Below, piece after piece: positions 16,517-28,640 of a stretch of DNA of 64,000 nucleotides (the first letter of the stretch is position 1; the number at the start of each line of letters is the position of its first letter). The position numbers were made by a program, and so were the translations under genes. The stretch covers positions 1 through 64,000 of the forward strand of contig JAEWBN010000013.1 in assembly GCA_023391095.1 (NCBI GenBank), read 5' to 3'. Origin of the DNA: Pseudomonadota bacterium. Lineage in GTDB: Bacteria; Pseudomonadota; Alphaproteobacteria; Rhizobiales; Devosiaceae. The notes below the pieces were generated by a model. The model did no database searches. It saw only the letters and a list, made by a program, of their open reading frames with translations, and was not told the origin of the DNA.

Positions 16517-16954
16517 TCAGTCGGCCGAGGGGCGAATGATGCCCTTCTTGAGAATGATGTTGCCGTAAAGCCGGTTCTCGCCGGTCTGGACGATGGCCGC
16601 CGCTGATCTGGCGCGGTCATAGAAGGCGAAGCGCTCCAGCGTCGTGAACCCCATGCCGGGTTCGTGACGGGTGATGATGTCCTCGAACAGGGCGTAGATG
16701 GGCTCGCGGGCGTCCGGATTGCCCACCACGGCCATGCCGAAGGCAGCCTGATCGACGAATTCGTCGAGCGGCATGAGGGTGAGGATGGCGTCGAGCACAT
16801 CGGTGGCGGAGCGGCCATCGACGCGCATGACCTTGGGGCCCAGATGCTCGGCGGGAAAATTGGCGTCGACGATGGCGATCTCGTCGCCATGGCCCATGGC
16901 CCGCAGCGTGGCGAGGAGTTCTGGGCCAAGCAGGGCGGGGATGAGCTTGAGCAT
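16517..16954 (-). CDS. fucU: L-fucose mutarotase
   Basis: 145 residues, RbsD/FucU fold. The N-terminal MGHGDEIAIVDANFPA, the FAFYDRA segment and the YGNIILKKG end match FucU more closely than RbsD. FucU interconverts alpha and beta anomers of L-fucose (and can act on ribose), feeding a dehydrogenase or isomerase. It lies 21 bp downstream of the GntR gene, probably in one operon. Start follows CCGGAGACAGAC. This is the strongest single pointer that the surrounding genes serve L-fucose. Confidence 0.9.
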   Translation of the reverse strand: MLKLIPALLGPELLATLRAMGHGDEIAIVDANFPAEHLGPKVMRVDGRSATDVLDAILTLMPLDEFVDQAAFGMAVVGNPDAREPIYALFEDIITRHEPGMGFTTLERFAFYDRARSAAAIVQTGENRLYGNIILKKGIIRPSAD

Positions 16955-16975
16955 GTCTGTCTCCGGAGGGCTGGA

Positions 16976-17725
16976 TCAGCCGAAGGGGAAATCGTCGGTT
17001 TCGGGGGTAAAGTCCGCGCCATCGGCAAAAAGATCGGGCTGTTCAGCGGCAAAGGCGAAGAGTTCGACCATGACCGCGTCGATATGGGCGCGAATGGCGG
17101 CGATGGCCTGGGGCGCGTCGGCGGCCAGGATGCCGTCGAAAATGGCCTGATGCTCGGCAATGGTGAGTGCCAGGCGGCGCGGCGTGATGATCAGGCGCCG
17201 GGCGCGGTCGAGATTGGCGCGAGCGCGGTCAATGATCGCCTTGACCTTGGACAGCCGCATGGTGCGGAAAATGATGTCGTGGAAGTCGACGTCGATCTGG
17301 TGGAAGGTTTCGGCGTCGTCGTGGGCGGCGGCGTCGCGCTGGGCGGCCATGTTGGCATGCAGCGCCGCGATGACCTCGGCGTCATGCTTGCCGATGAGGA
17401 CACGCAGGGCCTCGCTTTCGAGGCCTTTGCGGATCAGCATGTATTCGCGGACATCAGCGATGCGCACCAGCGAGACGGTGGAGCCGCGCTGGGGGGCGAT
17501 ATCGACCAGACCTTCCTCGGCCAGCCGCGCCAGGGCTTCACTGACCGGAAAGCGGGAAACGCCGAGCTGGGTGCAGATGGCGGTCTTGTCGAGCGCGGCG
17601 CCGGGCGGAAAGGCCAGGGTAACGATGGCCTGCCGGAGCGTATTGGTCACATCGAGCGTGACGCTGCCGCGGGCGAAGGAGCCTGCGGCAGGGAGAAAAT
17701 CATAAGGACCGGCTTCCGTTTTCAT
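16976..17725 (-). CDS. GntR-family transcriptional regulator (FCD type)
   Basis: 249 residues. The N-terminal winged helix-turn-helix (about 18-85: TLRQAIVTLAFPPGAALDKTAICTQLGVSRFPVSEALARLAEEGLV) is followed by an all-helical FCD domain (about 95-225) that would bind an organic or sugar acid and a metal via its histidines (D..FH..I...H). It is divergent from the UxaA-family gene. A palindrome begins right at its start codon. It likely represses its own operon, the UxaA-family gene, the FAH gene and, 15 kb away, lldD. The effector is probably a 6-deoxy sugar acid intermediate. Confidence 0.88.
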   Translation of the reverse strand: MKTEAGPYDFLPAAGSFARGSVTLDVTNTLRQAIVTLAFPPGAALDKTAICTQLGVSRFPVSEALARLAEEGLVDIAPQRGSTVSLVRIADVREYMLIRKGLESEALRVLIGKHDAEVIAALHANMAAQRDAAAHDDAETFHQIDVDFHDIIFRTMRLSKVKAIIDRARANLDRARRLIITPRRLALTIAEHQAIFDGILAADAPQAIAAIRAHIDAVMVELFAFAAEQPDLFADGADFTPETDDFPFG

Positions 17726-17726
17726 G

Positions 17727-17738
17727 CTAACATGTTAG
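17727..17738. promoter_or_regulatory. GntR-type operator between the regulator and UxaA-family genes
   Basis: CTAACATGTTAG, a perfect 12-bp palindrome, begins 2 bp upstream of the regulator's ATG on the minus strand and 106 bp before the UxaA-family start on plus. It occupies where the regulator's ribosome site would be, so that mRNA may be leaderless or the start may lie further in. Confidence 0.75.
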
Positions 17739-17843
17739 TTAGTGTGGCGACGAATGACAATGCCGGTTCCCTGCCCCGCCGCGTTCGGCGGCGCAAGCCC
17801 GGAACGATGTCGCCAACAGCAATTCCAGGCCCGGAAGACCCCA

Positions 17844-19394
17844 ATGACCGAAACCATGACCCGCCCAGAAGGCAAGACGCTTGTGCTGAGCGCCGCCGAC
17901 AATATCGCGGTGGCCCTGTCCAACCTCGACGTGGGGACGCAGACGCCCGAAGGCGTGTCGATCATCCGCCGGGTGCCGCGCGGGCATAAATTCTCCATCC
18001 GGCCGATTGCTGCCGGAGAGGCGGTCATCAAGTTCGGGCAGATCATCGGCTTTGCCAGCGAAGGCATTGCGCCGGGCGACTGGGTGCATGAGCACAATTG
18101 CGGCATGGGCGGTCCGGACGGATCGCTGCACCATGACTATGCCTTTGCCCAGGGCGCGGTGCCGGTGGATTACGTGCCGGTGGACCAGCGGGCCACCTTC
18201 CAGGGCTACAAGCGCGCCAATGGCACCGTGGGCACGCGCAACTATATCGGCATCCTCACCTCCGTGAACTGCTCGGCGACCGTGGCCAAATTTATGGCCG
18301 ACGAGATCAACCGCTCGGGCATCCTGGACGATTACCCGGAGATCGACGGCATCGTGCCTTTCGTGCACGGCACGGGCTGCGCCATGGACCACCAGGGCGA
18401 GGGCTACCAGATCCTGCGCCGCACGCAGTGGGGCTATACGGCCAACCCCAATCTGGGCGCGGCGCTGCTGGTGGGGCTCGGCTGTGAAGTGTTCCAGATC
18501 GAGCGGATGAAGAAGAGCTATGGCATGGAGGAAACGGATACGTTCCGCACCATGACCATCCAGGAAATCGGCGGTACGCGGAAGATCATCGACTGGGGTG
18601 TCGAGCGGATCAAGGAAATGCTGCCGGTGGCGGCCCGCGCCCGTCGCGAGACGGTGGATGCGAGCCACCTAACACTGGCGCTGCAGTGCGGTGGCTCGGA
18701 CGGCTATTCGGGCATTACCGCCAACCCGGCGCTGGGCGTGGCGGTGGATACCCTGGTGCGCCACGGCGGCACGGCCATCCTTTCGGAAACCCCGGAAGTC
18801 TATGGCGCCGAGCATATGCTGACGCGGCGCGCGGTGAGCCGGGAAGTGGGCGAAAAGCTCATCGAGCGCATCCATTGGTGGGAAGACTATACGCGTCGCA
18901 ATGGCGGGGAAATGAACAACAATCCCTCGCCGGGCAACAAGCTGGGTGGGCTGACCACCATTCTCGAAAAGTCGCTGGGCGCGACCGCCAAGGGTGGCGC
19001 GAGCCCGCTGGCTGCGGTTTATGAGTATGCCGAAAAGGTCACCGAAAAGGGCCTCGTCTTCATGGATACGCCGGGCTTTGACCCGGTGTCGGCGACCGGC
19101 CAGGTGGCCGGTGGGGCCAATATCCTGGCCTTCACCACGGGTCGCGGCTCAGCCTATGGCTGCAAGCCGGTGCCTTCGATCAAGCTGGCGACCAATTCGG
19201 ATCTTTATGGCCGCATGAGCGACGACATGGACGTCAATTGCGGCGATATCGTCGAGGGCGTGTCCATCGAGGACAAGGGCAGGGAAATCTTCGACCTCCT
19301 GTTGCGCGTGGCCTCGGGCGAAGAGTCCAAGTCCGAAGCGCTCGGCTATGGCGACAATGAATTTGTGCCCTGGCAGGTCGGGGCGGTGATGTAG
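17844..19394 (+). CDS. UxaA/GarD-family sugar acid dehydratase
   Basis: 516 residues. An N-terminal SAF domain (about 12-100) is fused to the D-galactarate dehydratase/altronate hydrolase domain (about 130-510: NYIGILTSVNCSATVAK, PFVHGTGCAMDHQGEGY, LQCGGSDGYSGITANPALG, STEP-like NPSPGNKLGGLTTILEKSLG). The cysteines and histidines fit the iron-dependent dehydratases. Known members act on altronate, galactarate and related acids. Here the neighbours fucU and FAH hydrolase suggest L-fuconate or a similar 6-deoxy acid; that substrate is inference. The ATG at 17844 follows GGAAG; a frame from 17742 would cross the operator region. Confidence 0.85.
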   Translation: MTETMTRPEGKTLVLSAADNIAVALSNLDVGTQTPEGVSIIRRVPRGHKFSIRPIAAGEAVIKFGQIIGFASEGIAPGDWVHEHNCGMGGPDGSLHHDYAFAQGAVPVDYVPVDQRATFQGYKRANGTVGTRNYIGILTSVNCSATVAKFMADEINRSGILDDYPEIDGIVPFVHGTGCAMDHQGEGYQILRRTQWGYTANPNLGAALLVGLGCEVFQIERMKKSYGMEETDTFRTMTIQEIGGTRKIIDWGVERIKEMLPVAARARRETVDASHLTLALQCGGSDGYSGITANPALGVAVDTLVRHGGTAILSETPEVYGAEHMLTRRAVSREVGEKLIERIHWWEDYTRRNGGEMNNNPSPGNKLGGLTTILEKSLGATAKGGASPLAAVYEYAEKVTEKGLVFMDTPGFDPVSATGQVAGGANILAFTTGRGSAYGCKPVPSIKLATNSDLYGRMSDDMDVNCGDIVEGVSIEDKGREIFDLLLRVASGEESKSEALGYGDNEFVPWQVGAVM

Positions 19395-19479
19395 GGGGGC
19401 GGCTTTCCCAGATTGAACCGCGACAACCCCGGGCCTGGTCCGGGGGTGTCTTGTTCTGGTGGGGAGCGCAAGTAAAGAG

Positions 19480-19504
19480 CCCTCGGGTCAAGCCCGAGGG
19501 TGAC
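19480..19504. repeat. REP element (CCCTCGGG...CCCGAGGG), single copy
   Basis: The core CCTCGGGTCAAGCCCGAGG is identical to copies at 57256-57280 and 59414-59438, and inverted to 57197-57221 and 59355-59379. The flanking AAGT and GGTGACGGCCGGT also match, so the shared unit is about 45 bp. Confidence 0.8.
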
Positions 19505-19547
19505 GGCCGGTGGGTGTGTCGGGTCCGGTTTTCGCCGGCAAGACCCC

Positions 19548-19590
19548 GCACCCGCCCTGCGGGCACCTTCTCCCGCATGGGGAGAAGGGA
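19548..19590. repeat. Double-hairpin intergenic repeat (RIME-like)
   Basis: GCCC-TGC-GGGC followed by CCTTCTCCC-GCAT-GGGGAGAAGG, the same two-hairpin layout as at 2185-2230 and 49828-49876. It probably also terminates hpt, which ends 25 bp away. Confidence 0.6.
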
Positions 19591-19614
19591 GGCGTGGGCG
19601 CGCGGCTCTGCCGA

Positions 19615-20157
19615 TCAGTCCTCGATGAACCGGACCTTGCCGATATGGGGGAGGTTGCGGTTGCGCTGGCCGTAGTCGATGCCGTAGCCGACGACGAATT
19701 CGTCGGGAATGTCGAAGCCGATCCAGCGGGCGGGGACTTCGGCTTCGCGGCGGGAGGGCTTGTTGAGGAGGGCGCAGACTTCGATGCGCTTGGGGTGGCG
19801 CGTCTGGAGGATTTGGAGCACGTGGCTGAGGGTGTGGCCGGTGTCGATGATGTCTTCCACCACCAGCACGTCGCGGCCGGCGATCTCGCCGCGCAGGTCC
19901 TTGAGGATGCGCACTTCGCGGCTCGATTCCATGCCGTCGCCATAGGACGAGGCTTCGAGGAAATCGACCTCCAGCGGCAGGTCGATCTCGCGCACCAGAT
20001 CGGCAATGAAGACGAAGGAGCCGCGCAGCAGCCCGACCACGACGAGCTTGTCGGTGTCGGCAAAGGCGGTGGTGATCTCGGCGGCCAGCGCCTCGACGCG
20101 GGCGGCGATGGCCTTGGCGGAAATCAGCTGGTCGACGACATAGGGCGCTTGGGGCAA
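19615..20157 (-). CDS. hpt: Hypoxanthine phosphoribosyltransferase
   Basis: 180 residues from a TTG at 20157, chosen because GGAGA lies 7 nt upstream and the length equals the usual 178-182. Another in-frame TTG at 20217 would add 20 residues with no family match. The PRPP-binding motif VLVVEDIIDTGHTL is clear, and DLPLEVDFLEASSYG precedes it. The enzyme salvages hypoxanthine or guanine to the nucleotide in the cytosol. It is unrelated to its neighbours and flanked by repeats on one side. Confidence 0.87.
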   Translation of the reverse strand: MPQAPYVVDQLISAKAIAARVEALAAEITTAFADTDKLVVVGLLRGSFVFIADLVREIDLPLEVDFLEASSYGDGMESSREVRILKDLRGEIAGRDVLVVEDIIDTGHTLSHVLQILQTRHPKRIEVCALLNKPSRREAEVPARWIGFDIPDEFVVGYGIDYGQRNRNLPHIGKVRFIED

Positions 20158-20268
20158 GGAGATTCTCCGGCCGGATCGGTGAGCGGGTGTTGAAGCATTC
20201 CTGAGCGTATCGGGCAAGCGGAACCGGCTGCGGGGTCAATCGTTGGCGGGAGCCAAGGAGAGGTTTTG

Positions 20269-20511
20269 ATGCTCGACACCATTCACAGCTGGGACCGGCC
20301 GATCACGATCCGCATCGGGGACAAGGACATTGCCGTCGAGACGCCGATGGAGGCGCGGCACATTCTCTTGATCGATTGGCCCGGCGAGCGCACCGACAAG
20401 CACAAGATTGCCAGCCAGCTGTGCCTTGATGCCATGGAAGGCGCCAATGGCGGTCCGGCCTGGCTCGCCTTCATGGAGGCGGCGCTGGAAGCGGGGATTT
20501 TCGTCGAGTAG
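20269..20511 (+). CDS. DUF982 protein
   Basis: 80 residues: MLDTIHSWDRPITIRIGDKD...VETPMEARHILLIDWPGERTDKHKIASQLCLDAMEG...AWLAFMEAALEAGIFVE. This is the DUF982 pattern, a small rhizobial family with expansions but unknown function. The ATG at 20269 follows AAGGAGAGGTTTTG; a TTG one codon earlier is also possible. It is divergent from hpt and convergent with gltD, with a C-rich/G-rich hairpin before the gltD end. Confidence 0.85.
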   Translation: MLDTIHSWDRPITIRIGDKDIAVETPMEARHILLIDWPGERTDKHKIASQLCLDAMEGANGGPAWLAFMEAALEAGIFVE

Positions 20512-20516
20512 ATCCG

Positions 20517-20550
20517 CCACCTGGCCTCCCCCTCGGAAGGGGGAGGTGGA
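20517..20550. repeat. Hairpin repeat between DUF982 and gltD, probable terminator
   Basis: CCTCCCCCT-CGGA-AGGGGGAGG (20525-20546) with outer CCAC/GTGG. It matches the second hairpin of the RIME-like elements and is almost identical to 50794-50814. It lies between convergent stops. Confidence 0.6.
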
Positions 20551-20562
20551 GTGGTGTAGCGC

Positions 20563-21990
20563 TTAGCGCGGCAGGGCCGTCTTGCCCATGAGATCGAAAT
20601 CGATCGAGCGGGCGGCCTGGCGGCCTTCACGAATGGCCCAGACGACGAGCGACTGGCCACGGCGCATGTCGCCGGCGGCATAGACCTTGGGAACCGAGGT
20701 CTTGTAGCTCATGGTGTCGGCAAAGAGATTGCCGCGCTTGTCGAGATCGGCACCCAGCTCGGTCAGCATGCCTTCGGTGACCGGGCCGGCAAAGCCGATG
20801 GCCAGAAGCACGAGATCGGCCTTGATGACGAATTCGGTCCCCGGAATGGGCTGGCGGCTGCGATCGACGCGGGCGCATTCGACGCCGGTGACGTGACCCT
20901 TGGCATTGGCGATGATCTTCATCGTGCCGGCGGAGAATTCGCGGATGGCACCCTCGGCCTGCGAGGAGGAGGTGCGCATCTTGACCGCCCAGTTGGGCCA
21001 GTTGGTCAGCTTGTTCTCGAGCTCGGGCGGCATGGGGCGCACGTCGAGCTGGGTCACGGCAATAGCGCCCTGGCGGAAGGAGGTGCCGACGCAGTCGGAC
21101 GCCGTATCACCGCCGCCCACGACGACGACATGCTTGCCGGCGGCGCTGAGCTGGACTTCCTGGCTCACATCCTCGCCACCGACGCGGCGGTTCTGTTGGA
21201 CGAGGAAGGGCATGGCGAAGTGGACGCCGGCAAAATCCTTGCCCTCGACATCGACAGCACGCGGCTTTTCCGCGCCACCGGCGAGCAGGACGGCATCGTG
21301 GTCGCGCTGCAGGTCGGAAAGGGGCGTGGTGACGCCGACATTGACGCCATAGTGGAAGGTGACGCCTTCGGCTTCCATCTGCGAGACGCGGAAGTCGATA
21401 TGGTCCTTTTCCATCTTGAAGTCGGGAATGCCGTAGCGCATGAGGCCGCCCGCCTTGGGCTCACGCTCATAGACATGTACATCGTGACCGGCGCGGGCGA
21501 GCTGCTGTGCGGCGGCCAGACCGGCCGGGCCGGAGCCGACCACGGCGACCTTCTTGCCGGTCTTGGCTTCGGGCACCTGCGGCTTGACCCAGCCATTCCG
21601 GATGGCGCGGTCGGCAATGGCCTGTTCGACGGTCTTGATGGCGACCGGCACGTCTTCAAGGTTCAGCGTGCAGGCTTCCTCGCAGGGCGCCGGGCAGATG
21701 CGGCCGGTAAATTCGGGGAAGTTGTTGGTGGAATGGAGGTTGCGCGCAGCCTCTTCCCAATCGCCGTTGTAGACGAGGTCGTTCCAGTCCGGGATCTGGT
21801 TGTGCACCGGGCAGCCCGTATCGCCGTGGCAGAATGGGATGCCGCAATCCATGCAGCGCGCGGCCTGGTCGGTGACGCGACCTTCGGAGAGGGGAATGGT
21901 AAATTCCCCCCAGTGACGGATGCGGTCGGACGCCGGCTCGTAGCGCGGTTCTTCGCGTTCGATTTCGAGAAAGCCAGTTACCTTACCCAT
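20563..21990 (-). CDS. gltD: Glutamate synthase (NADPH) small subunit
   Basis: 475 residues. The N-terminal ferredoxin-like part has two cysteine groups for 4Fe-4S clusters (CMDCGIPFCH near 46-55 and CPAPCEEAC near 99-107). Two dinucleotide folds follow: VAVVGSGPAGLAAAQQLAR for FAD and VVVVGGGDTASDC for NADPH. The subunit passes electrons from NADPH to GltB, which makes glutamate from glutamine and 2-oxoglutarate. It lies 14 bp downstream of gltB in the same operon. Length is standard. Confidence 0.95.
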   Translation of the reverse strand: MGKVTGFLEIEREEPRYEPASDRIRHWGEFTIPLSEGRVTDQAARCMDCGIPFCHGDTGCPVHNQIPDWNDLVYNGDWEEAARNLHSTNNFPEFTGRICPAPCEEACTLNLEDVPVAIKTVEQAIADRAIRNGWVKPQVPEAKTGKKVAVVGSGPAGLAAAQQLARAGHDVHVYEREPKAGGLMRYGIPDFKMEKDHIDFRVSQMEAEGVTFHYGVNVGVTTPLSDLQRDHDAVLLAGGAEKPRAVDVEGKDFAGVHFAMPFLVQQNRRVGGEDVSQEVQLSAAGKHVVVVGGGDTASDCVGTSFRQGAIAVTQLDVRPMPPELENKLTNWPNWAVKMRTSSSQAEGAIREFSAGTMKIIANAKGHVTGVECARVDRSRQPIPGTEFVIKADLVLLAIGFAGPVTEGMLTELGADLDKRGNLFADTMSYKTSVPKVYAAGDMRRGQSLVVWAIREGRQAARSIDFDLMGKTALPR

Positions 21991-22004
21991 TGCTCTCTCT
22001 CCCC

Positions 22005-26735
<4,731 letters not shown>

Positions 26736-27042
26736 GGCTCAACCTCATCTGTTCGGCGCCCTTGCGGGGCTATCTACGTCGCGCACGCATCCTGTTGGTT
26801 GCCGGTGGTCCGGCCCGCTGGATGCATTTTTCCTCCGGGCACAGAGCGCATCTCGGGTCGTACTTCTGTGGTACGGCTCGGGTGAACGCTTGCGTCCATT
26901 TCGTTGGGGAGCGGCACTGCATCCAAATGGCCGCTCGTATTCGGGCTCGATTTTAGCCCCGCCTGTTCGTTTCCGCTAACAGTGTAGCGGGCCAGCCGAA
27001 CCAGCGTGCGCGCTGGCCGCGGAGAGCGGGGCGACGCGTCAG

Positions 27043-27296
27043 ATAGGACAGAGATGCTGCCCTAACGAGCCCACATTTGCATAATTCAAAACTGCGAGCA
27101 AGCAGGAAAGTTGGACTTGCCGAAAAAACTATAGGAAAGGCAGGATTTTGCTATAGGAATGATAGGACTTATGCGCGGTAAAATGTGAACAAATGCCTAA
27201 ATGGTGAGCATTGTGCATCAATCTTGAGCATAAGTCCTATTTATTGGGTTGGTTTGCCCTGATTGTCCTATTTACGGCATTTGCAATTCATAGGAC
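27043..27296. repeat. Cluster of ATAGGAC/ATAGGAA words with a 13-bp inverted repeat
   Basis: ATAGGAC occurs at 27043-27049, 27162-27168 and 27290-27296 on plus, and as GTCCTAT at 27234-27240 and 27265-27271. ATAGGAA occurs at 27131-27137 and 27153-27159. ATAGGACTTATGC (27162-27174) and GCATAAGTCCTAT (27228-27240) form a perfect 13-bp inverted repeat around 53 nt. I do not recognise the motif as a known regulator site. Confidence 0.6.
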
Positions 27297-27313
27297 TTTG
27301 GGCCCGGGGGTGT

Positions 27314-27336
27314 GGAAAGCGCGGTCCGCGCTTTCC
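27314..27336 (-). terminator. Hairpin after dps
   Basis: GGAAAGCGCG-GTC-CGCGCTTTCC is a perfect 10-bp stem just beyond the dps stop. No T run follows on minus, so termination may be partial or the hairpin may protect the mRNA end. Confidence 0.55.
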
Positions 27337-27345
27337 AGAATATGG

Positions 27346-27819
27346 CTATTCGAGGTGCGCCTTGATGAACCAGAGGTTCTTGTCGAGGTCGCGCGAGAAA
27401 GCCGTCAGGATATCGGCGCTGTCGGCATCGCCGGCTTCGTCGGTCGTGTCGATATCTTCACGCACCTGATTGGCGAGCTTGGCATAGCGTTCAGCAAGGG
27501 CGCTCAGGTGGTCGGTGGTCTTGCGGATATCGGTGGGATAGGGCTCGAGCTGGCTTGCCTTGGCGACAACCTGGCTGGTGCCCAGTGCAATGCCATCGAG
27601 CTGTGCGACGCGCTCGGCAATTGTGTCGGCATGGGTGTCGAGGGCGGCACGCATGGGATCGAGCATTTCATGGATGGCGATGAAATCGGGACCGCGCAGG
27701 TTCCAGTGGGCCTGCTTGGTGCTGAGGGCCAGATCGATGGCATCGGCCAGACGGGCATTGAGCACGTCGATCACGGCGGCCTTGGCATTACTCTTGAGGT
27801 CGATGGATGGTGTCTTCAT
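27346..27819 (-). CDS. dps: Dps/ferritin-like DNA-protection protein
   Basis: 157 residues, the standard length. The ferroxidase segment AHWNLRGPDFIAIHEMLDPMRAALDTHADTIAERVAQLDG has the Dps-specific H..H/D..E set at the dimer interface. The four-helix bundle pattern is complete. Dps dodecamers oxidise iron with peroxide and protect DNA in starvation and oxidative stress. The N-terminus is short and only mildly basic, so direct DNA binding may be weak. It is the next gene after hsp20 but separated from it by a terminator, so it probably has its own promoter. Confidence 0.92.
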   Translation of the reverse strand: MKTPSIDLKSNAKAAVIDVLNARLADAIDLALSTKQAHWNLRGPDFIAIHEMLDPMRAALDTHADTIAERVAQLDGIALGTSQVVAKASQLEPYPTDIRKTTDHLSALAERYAKLANQVREDIDTTDEAGDADSADILTAFSRDLDKNLWFIKAHLE

Positions 27820-27922
27820 GGGAAATGTCCTGACGCTGGAAGCTAGGGCAGGCTGGTGCCTGTCGTCCGATCAACTCAAAGCGCTGACGACTCGTTCCGG
27901 CCGGTGAAGCCGGGGATGGACG

Positions 27923-27952
27923 AAAAAAAGCGCGGCCCTTGCGGGTCGCGCC
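27923..27952 (-). terminator. Rho-independent terminator after hsp20
   Basis: On the minus strand GGCGCGACCC-GCAA-GGGCCGCGC forms the stem, with one mismatched or G-U step, followed by a run of seven T. It separates hsp20 from dps. Confidence 0.8.
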
Positions 27953-28008
27953 TTCTTTCCGATGGACGTCGGAATGGGGGGAGCCTGGCTTTGGTGGCCT
28001 GGCCGCTG

Positions 28009-28031
28009 AGACCGCTCCGCTGGAGCGGTCT
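28009..28031 (-). terminator. Hairpin just after hsp20
   Basis: AGACCGCTCC-GCT-GGAGCGGTCT is a perfect 10-bp stem 18 bp beyond the hsp20 stop. It is followed by the stronger T-tailed terminator at 27923-27952. Confidence 0.55.
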
Positions 28032-28048
28032 GACGCTCACGCCGTCGG

Positions 28049-28504
28049 TTAGTTTACCGACTTGTCCTCGATGGCCGCGCTGCCGCCATTGATCTGAATG
28101 GTGCGCGCTTTCTTGCTCTCGGGCAGCTCGCGCTTGAGCTCGAGATGAAGGAGACCGTTTTCGAGGTTGGCGCCGATCACTTCCACATAGTCGGCCAGCT
28201 GGAAGCGCAGCTCGAAGGCGCGCTCGGCAATGCCGCGGTGGAGGAATTCGCGCTTGGTGTCGGCCGCTTCGGCAGGCTTGGCGCCCTTGACGACGAGGCT
28301 GTTTTCCTTGGTCTCGACAGCGATGTCGCCATTGGAGAAGCCGGCAACAGCGATGGAGATGCGGTAGGCGTCATCGCCGGTGCGCTCGATATTGTAGGGC
28401 GGGTAGGTCTTGGTTTCCTGACCGACCAGGGAATCGAGGCGGTTGAACAGGCGGTCGAAGCCGACAGTGGAGCGGTAGAAGGGGGAAAAATCGTAGGTCT
28501 GCAT
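28049..28504 (-). CDS. Small heat shock protein Hsp20 (IbpA type)
   Basis: 151 residues. An N-terminal arm (MQTYDFSPFYRSTVGFDRLFNRLD) precedes the alpha-crystallin domain (about 35-130: YPPYNIERTGDDAYRISIAVAGFS...VVKG...FLHRGIAERAFELRFQLADYVEVIGANLENGLLHLELKRELPE). The C-terminal tail has the I-x-I motif (TIQI). It belongs to the class A rhizobial Hsp20 group (IbpA-like), ATP-independent holdase chaperones. The ATG at 28504 follows GGAGAATGTGAA. That ribosome site is paired in a ROSE-like hairpin, so translation should be heat-induced. Confidence 0.93.
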   Translation of the reverse strand: MQTYDFSPFYRSTVGFDRLFNRLDSLVGQETKTYPPYNIERTGDDAYRISIAVAGFSNGDIAVETKENSLVVKGAKPAEAADTKREFLHRGIAERAFELRFQLADYVEVIGANLENGLLHLELKRELPESKKARTIQINGGSAAIEDKSVN

Positions 28505-28640
28505 TTCACATTCTCCGAAAAGCAACGTGTGTTGACATGCCCGGCTCCGTCTCGAGCCCCCTGATGCGGCGGGCTGGTTCGGCAGGGCCGGTGTCCCCGG
28601 ATCGCCGGCGGACAGCATTGATGTAGGTGGCGTTTCGGGG
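28505..28640 (-). promoter_or_regulatory. ROSE-like RNA thermometer in the hsp20 5' leader
   Basis: In the minus-strand RNA the last hairpin reads UUGCUUUUCGGAGAA (28525-28511). UU-(G bulge)-CUU pairs with GAGAA around a UUCG loop, so the Shine-Dalgarno GGAGA is masked. The UUGCU with an unpaired G opposite the SD is the defining ROSE feature. Upstream are GGCUC-N6-GAGCC (28557-28542) and a CCGG-rich hairpin. The hsp20 ATG is 7 nt after the SD. The exact 5' end is not known. Confidence 0.65.

Larger units (their letters stand above)
19395..19614. other. Repeat-filled gap between the UxaA-family gene and hpt
   Basis: This 220-bp gap between convergent genes holds a GC hairpin (CCCCGG...CCGGGG near 19428-19447), a REP copy at 19480-19504 and a double-hairpin element at 19548-19590. 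No coding sequence was recognised. Confidence 0.6.
26736..27345. other. 610-bp non-coding region upstream of gltB, AT-rich right half
   Basis: This lies between the gltB start and the dps stop, both on minus. The left part (26736-27000) is GC-rich with a small dyad CGTAC-N7-GTACG. The right part (27060-27300) is clearly AT-richer than the surroundings and holds seven ATAGGA-type words and a 13-bp inverted repeat. No ORF with a credible start was found. It should hold the gltB promoter. Confidence 0.6.

Noticed and set aside
26770..26790. Six-codon Arg-rich leader peptide (MRARRR) before gltB on minus
   Set aside because: It has no spaced Shine-Dalgarno and no attenuator hairpins; a chance frame is as likely.
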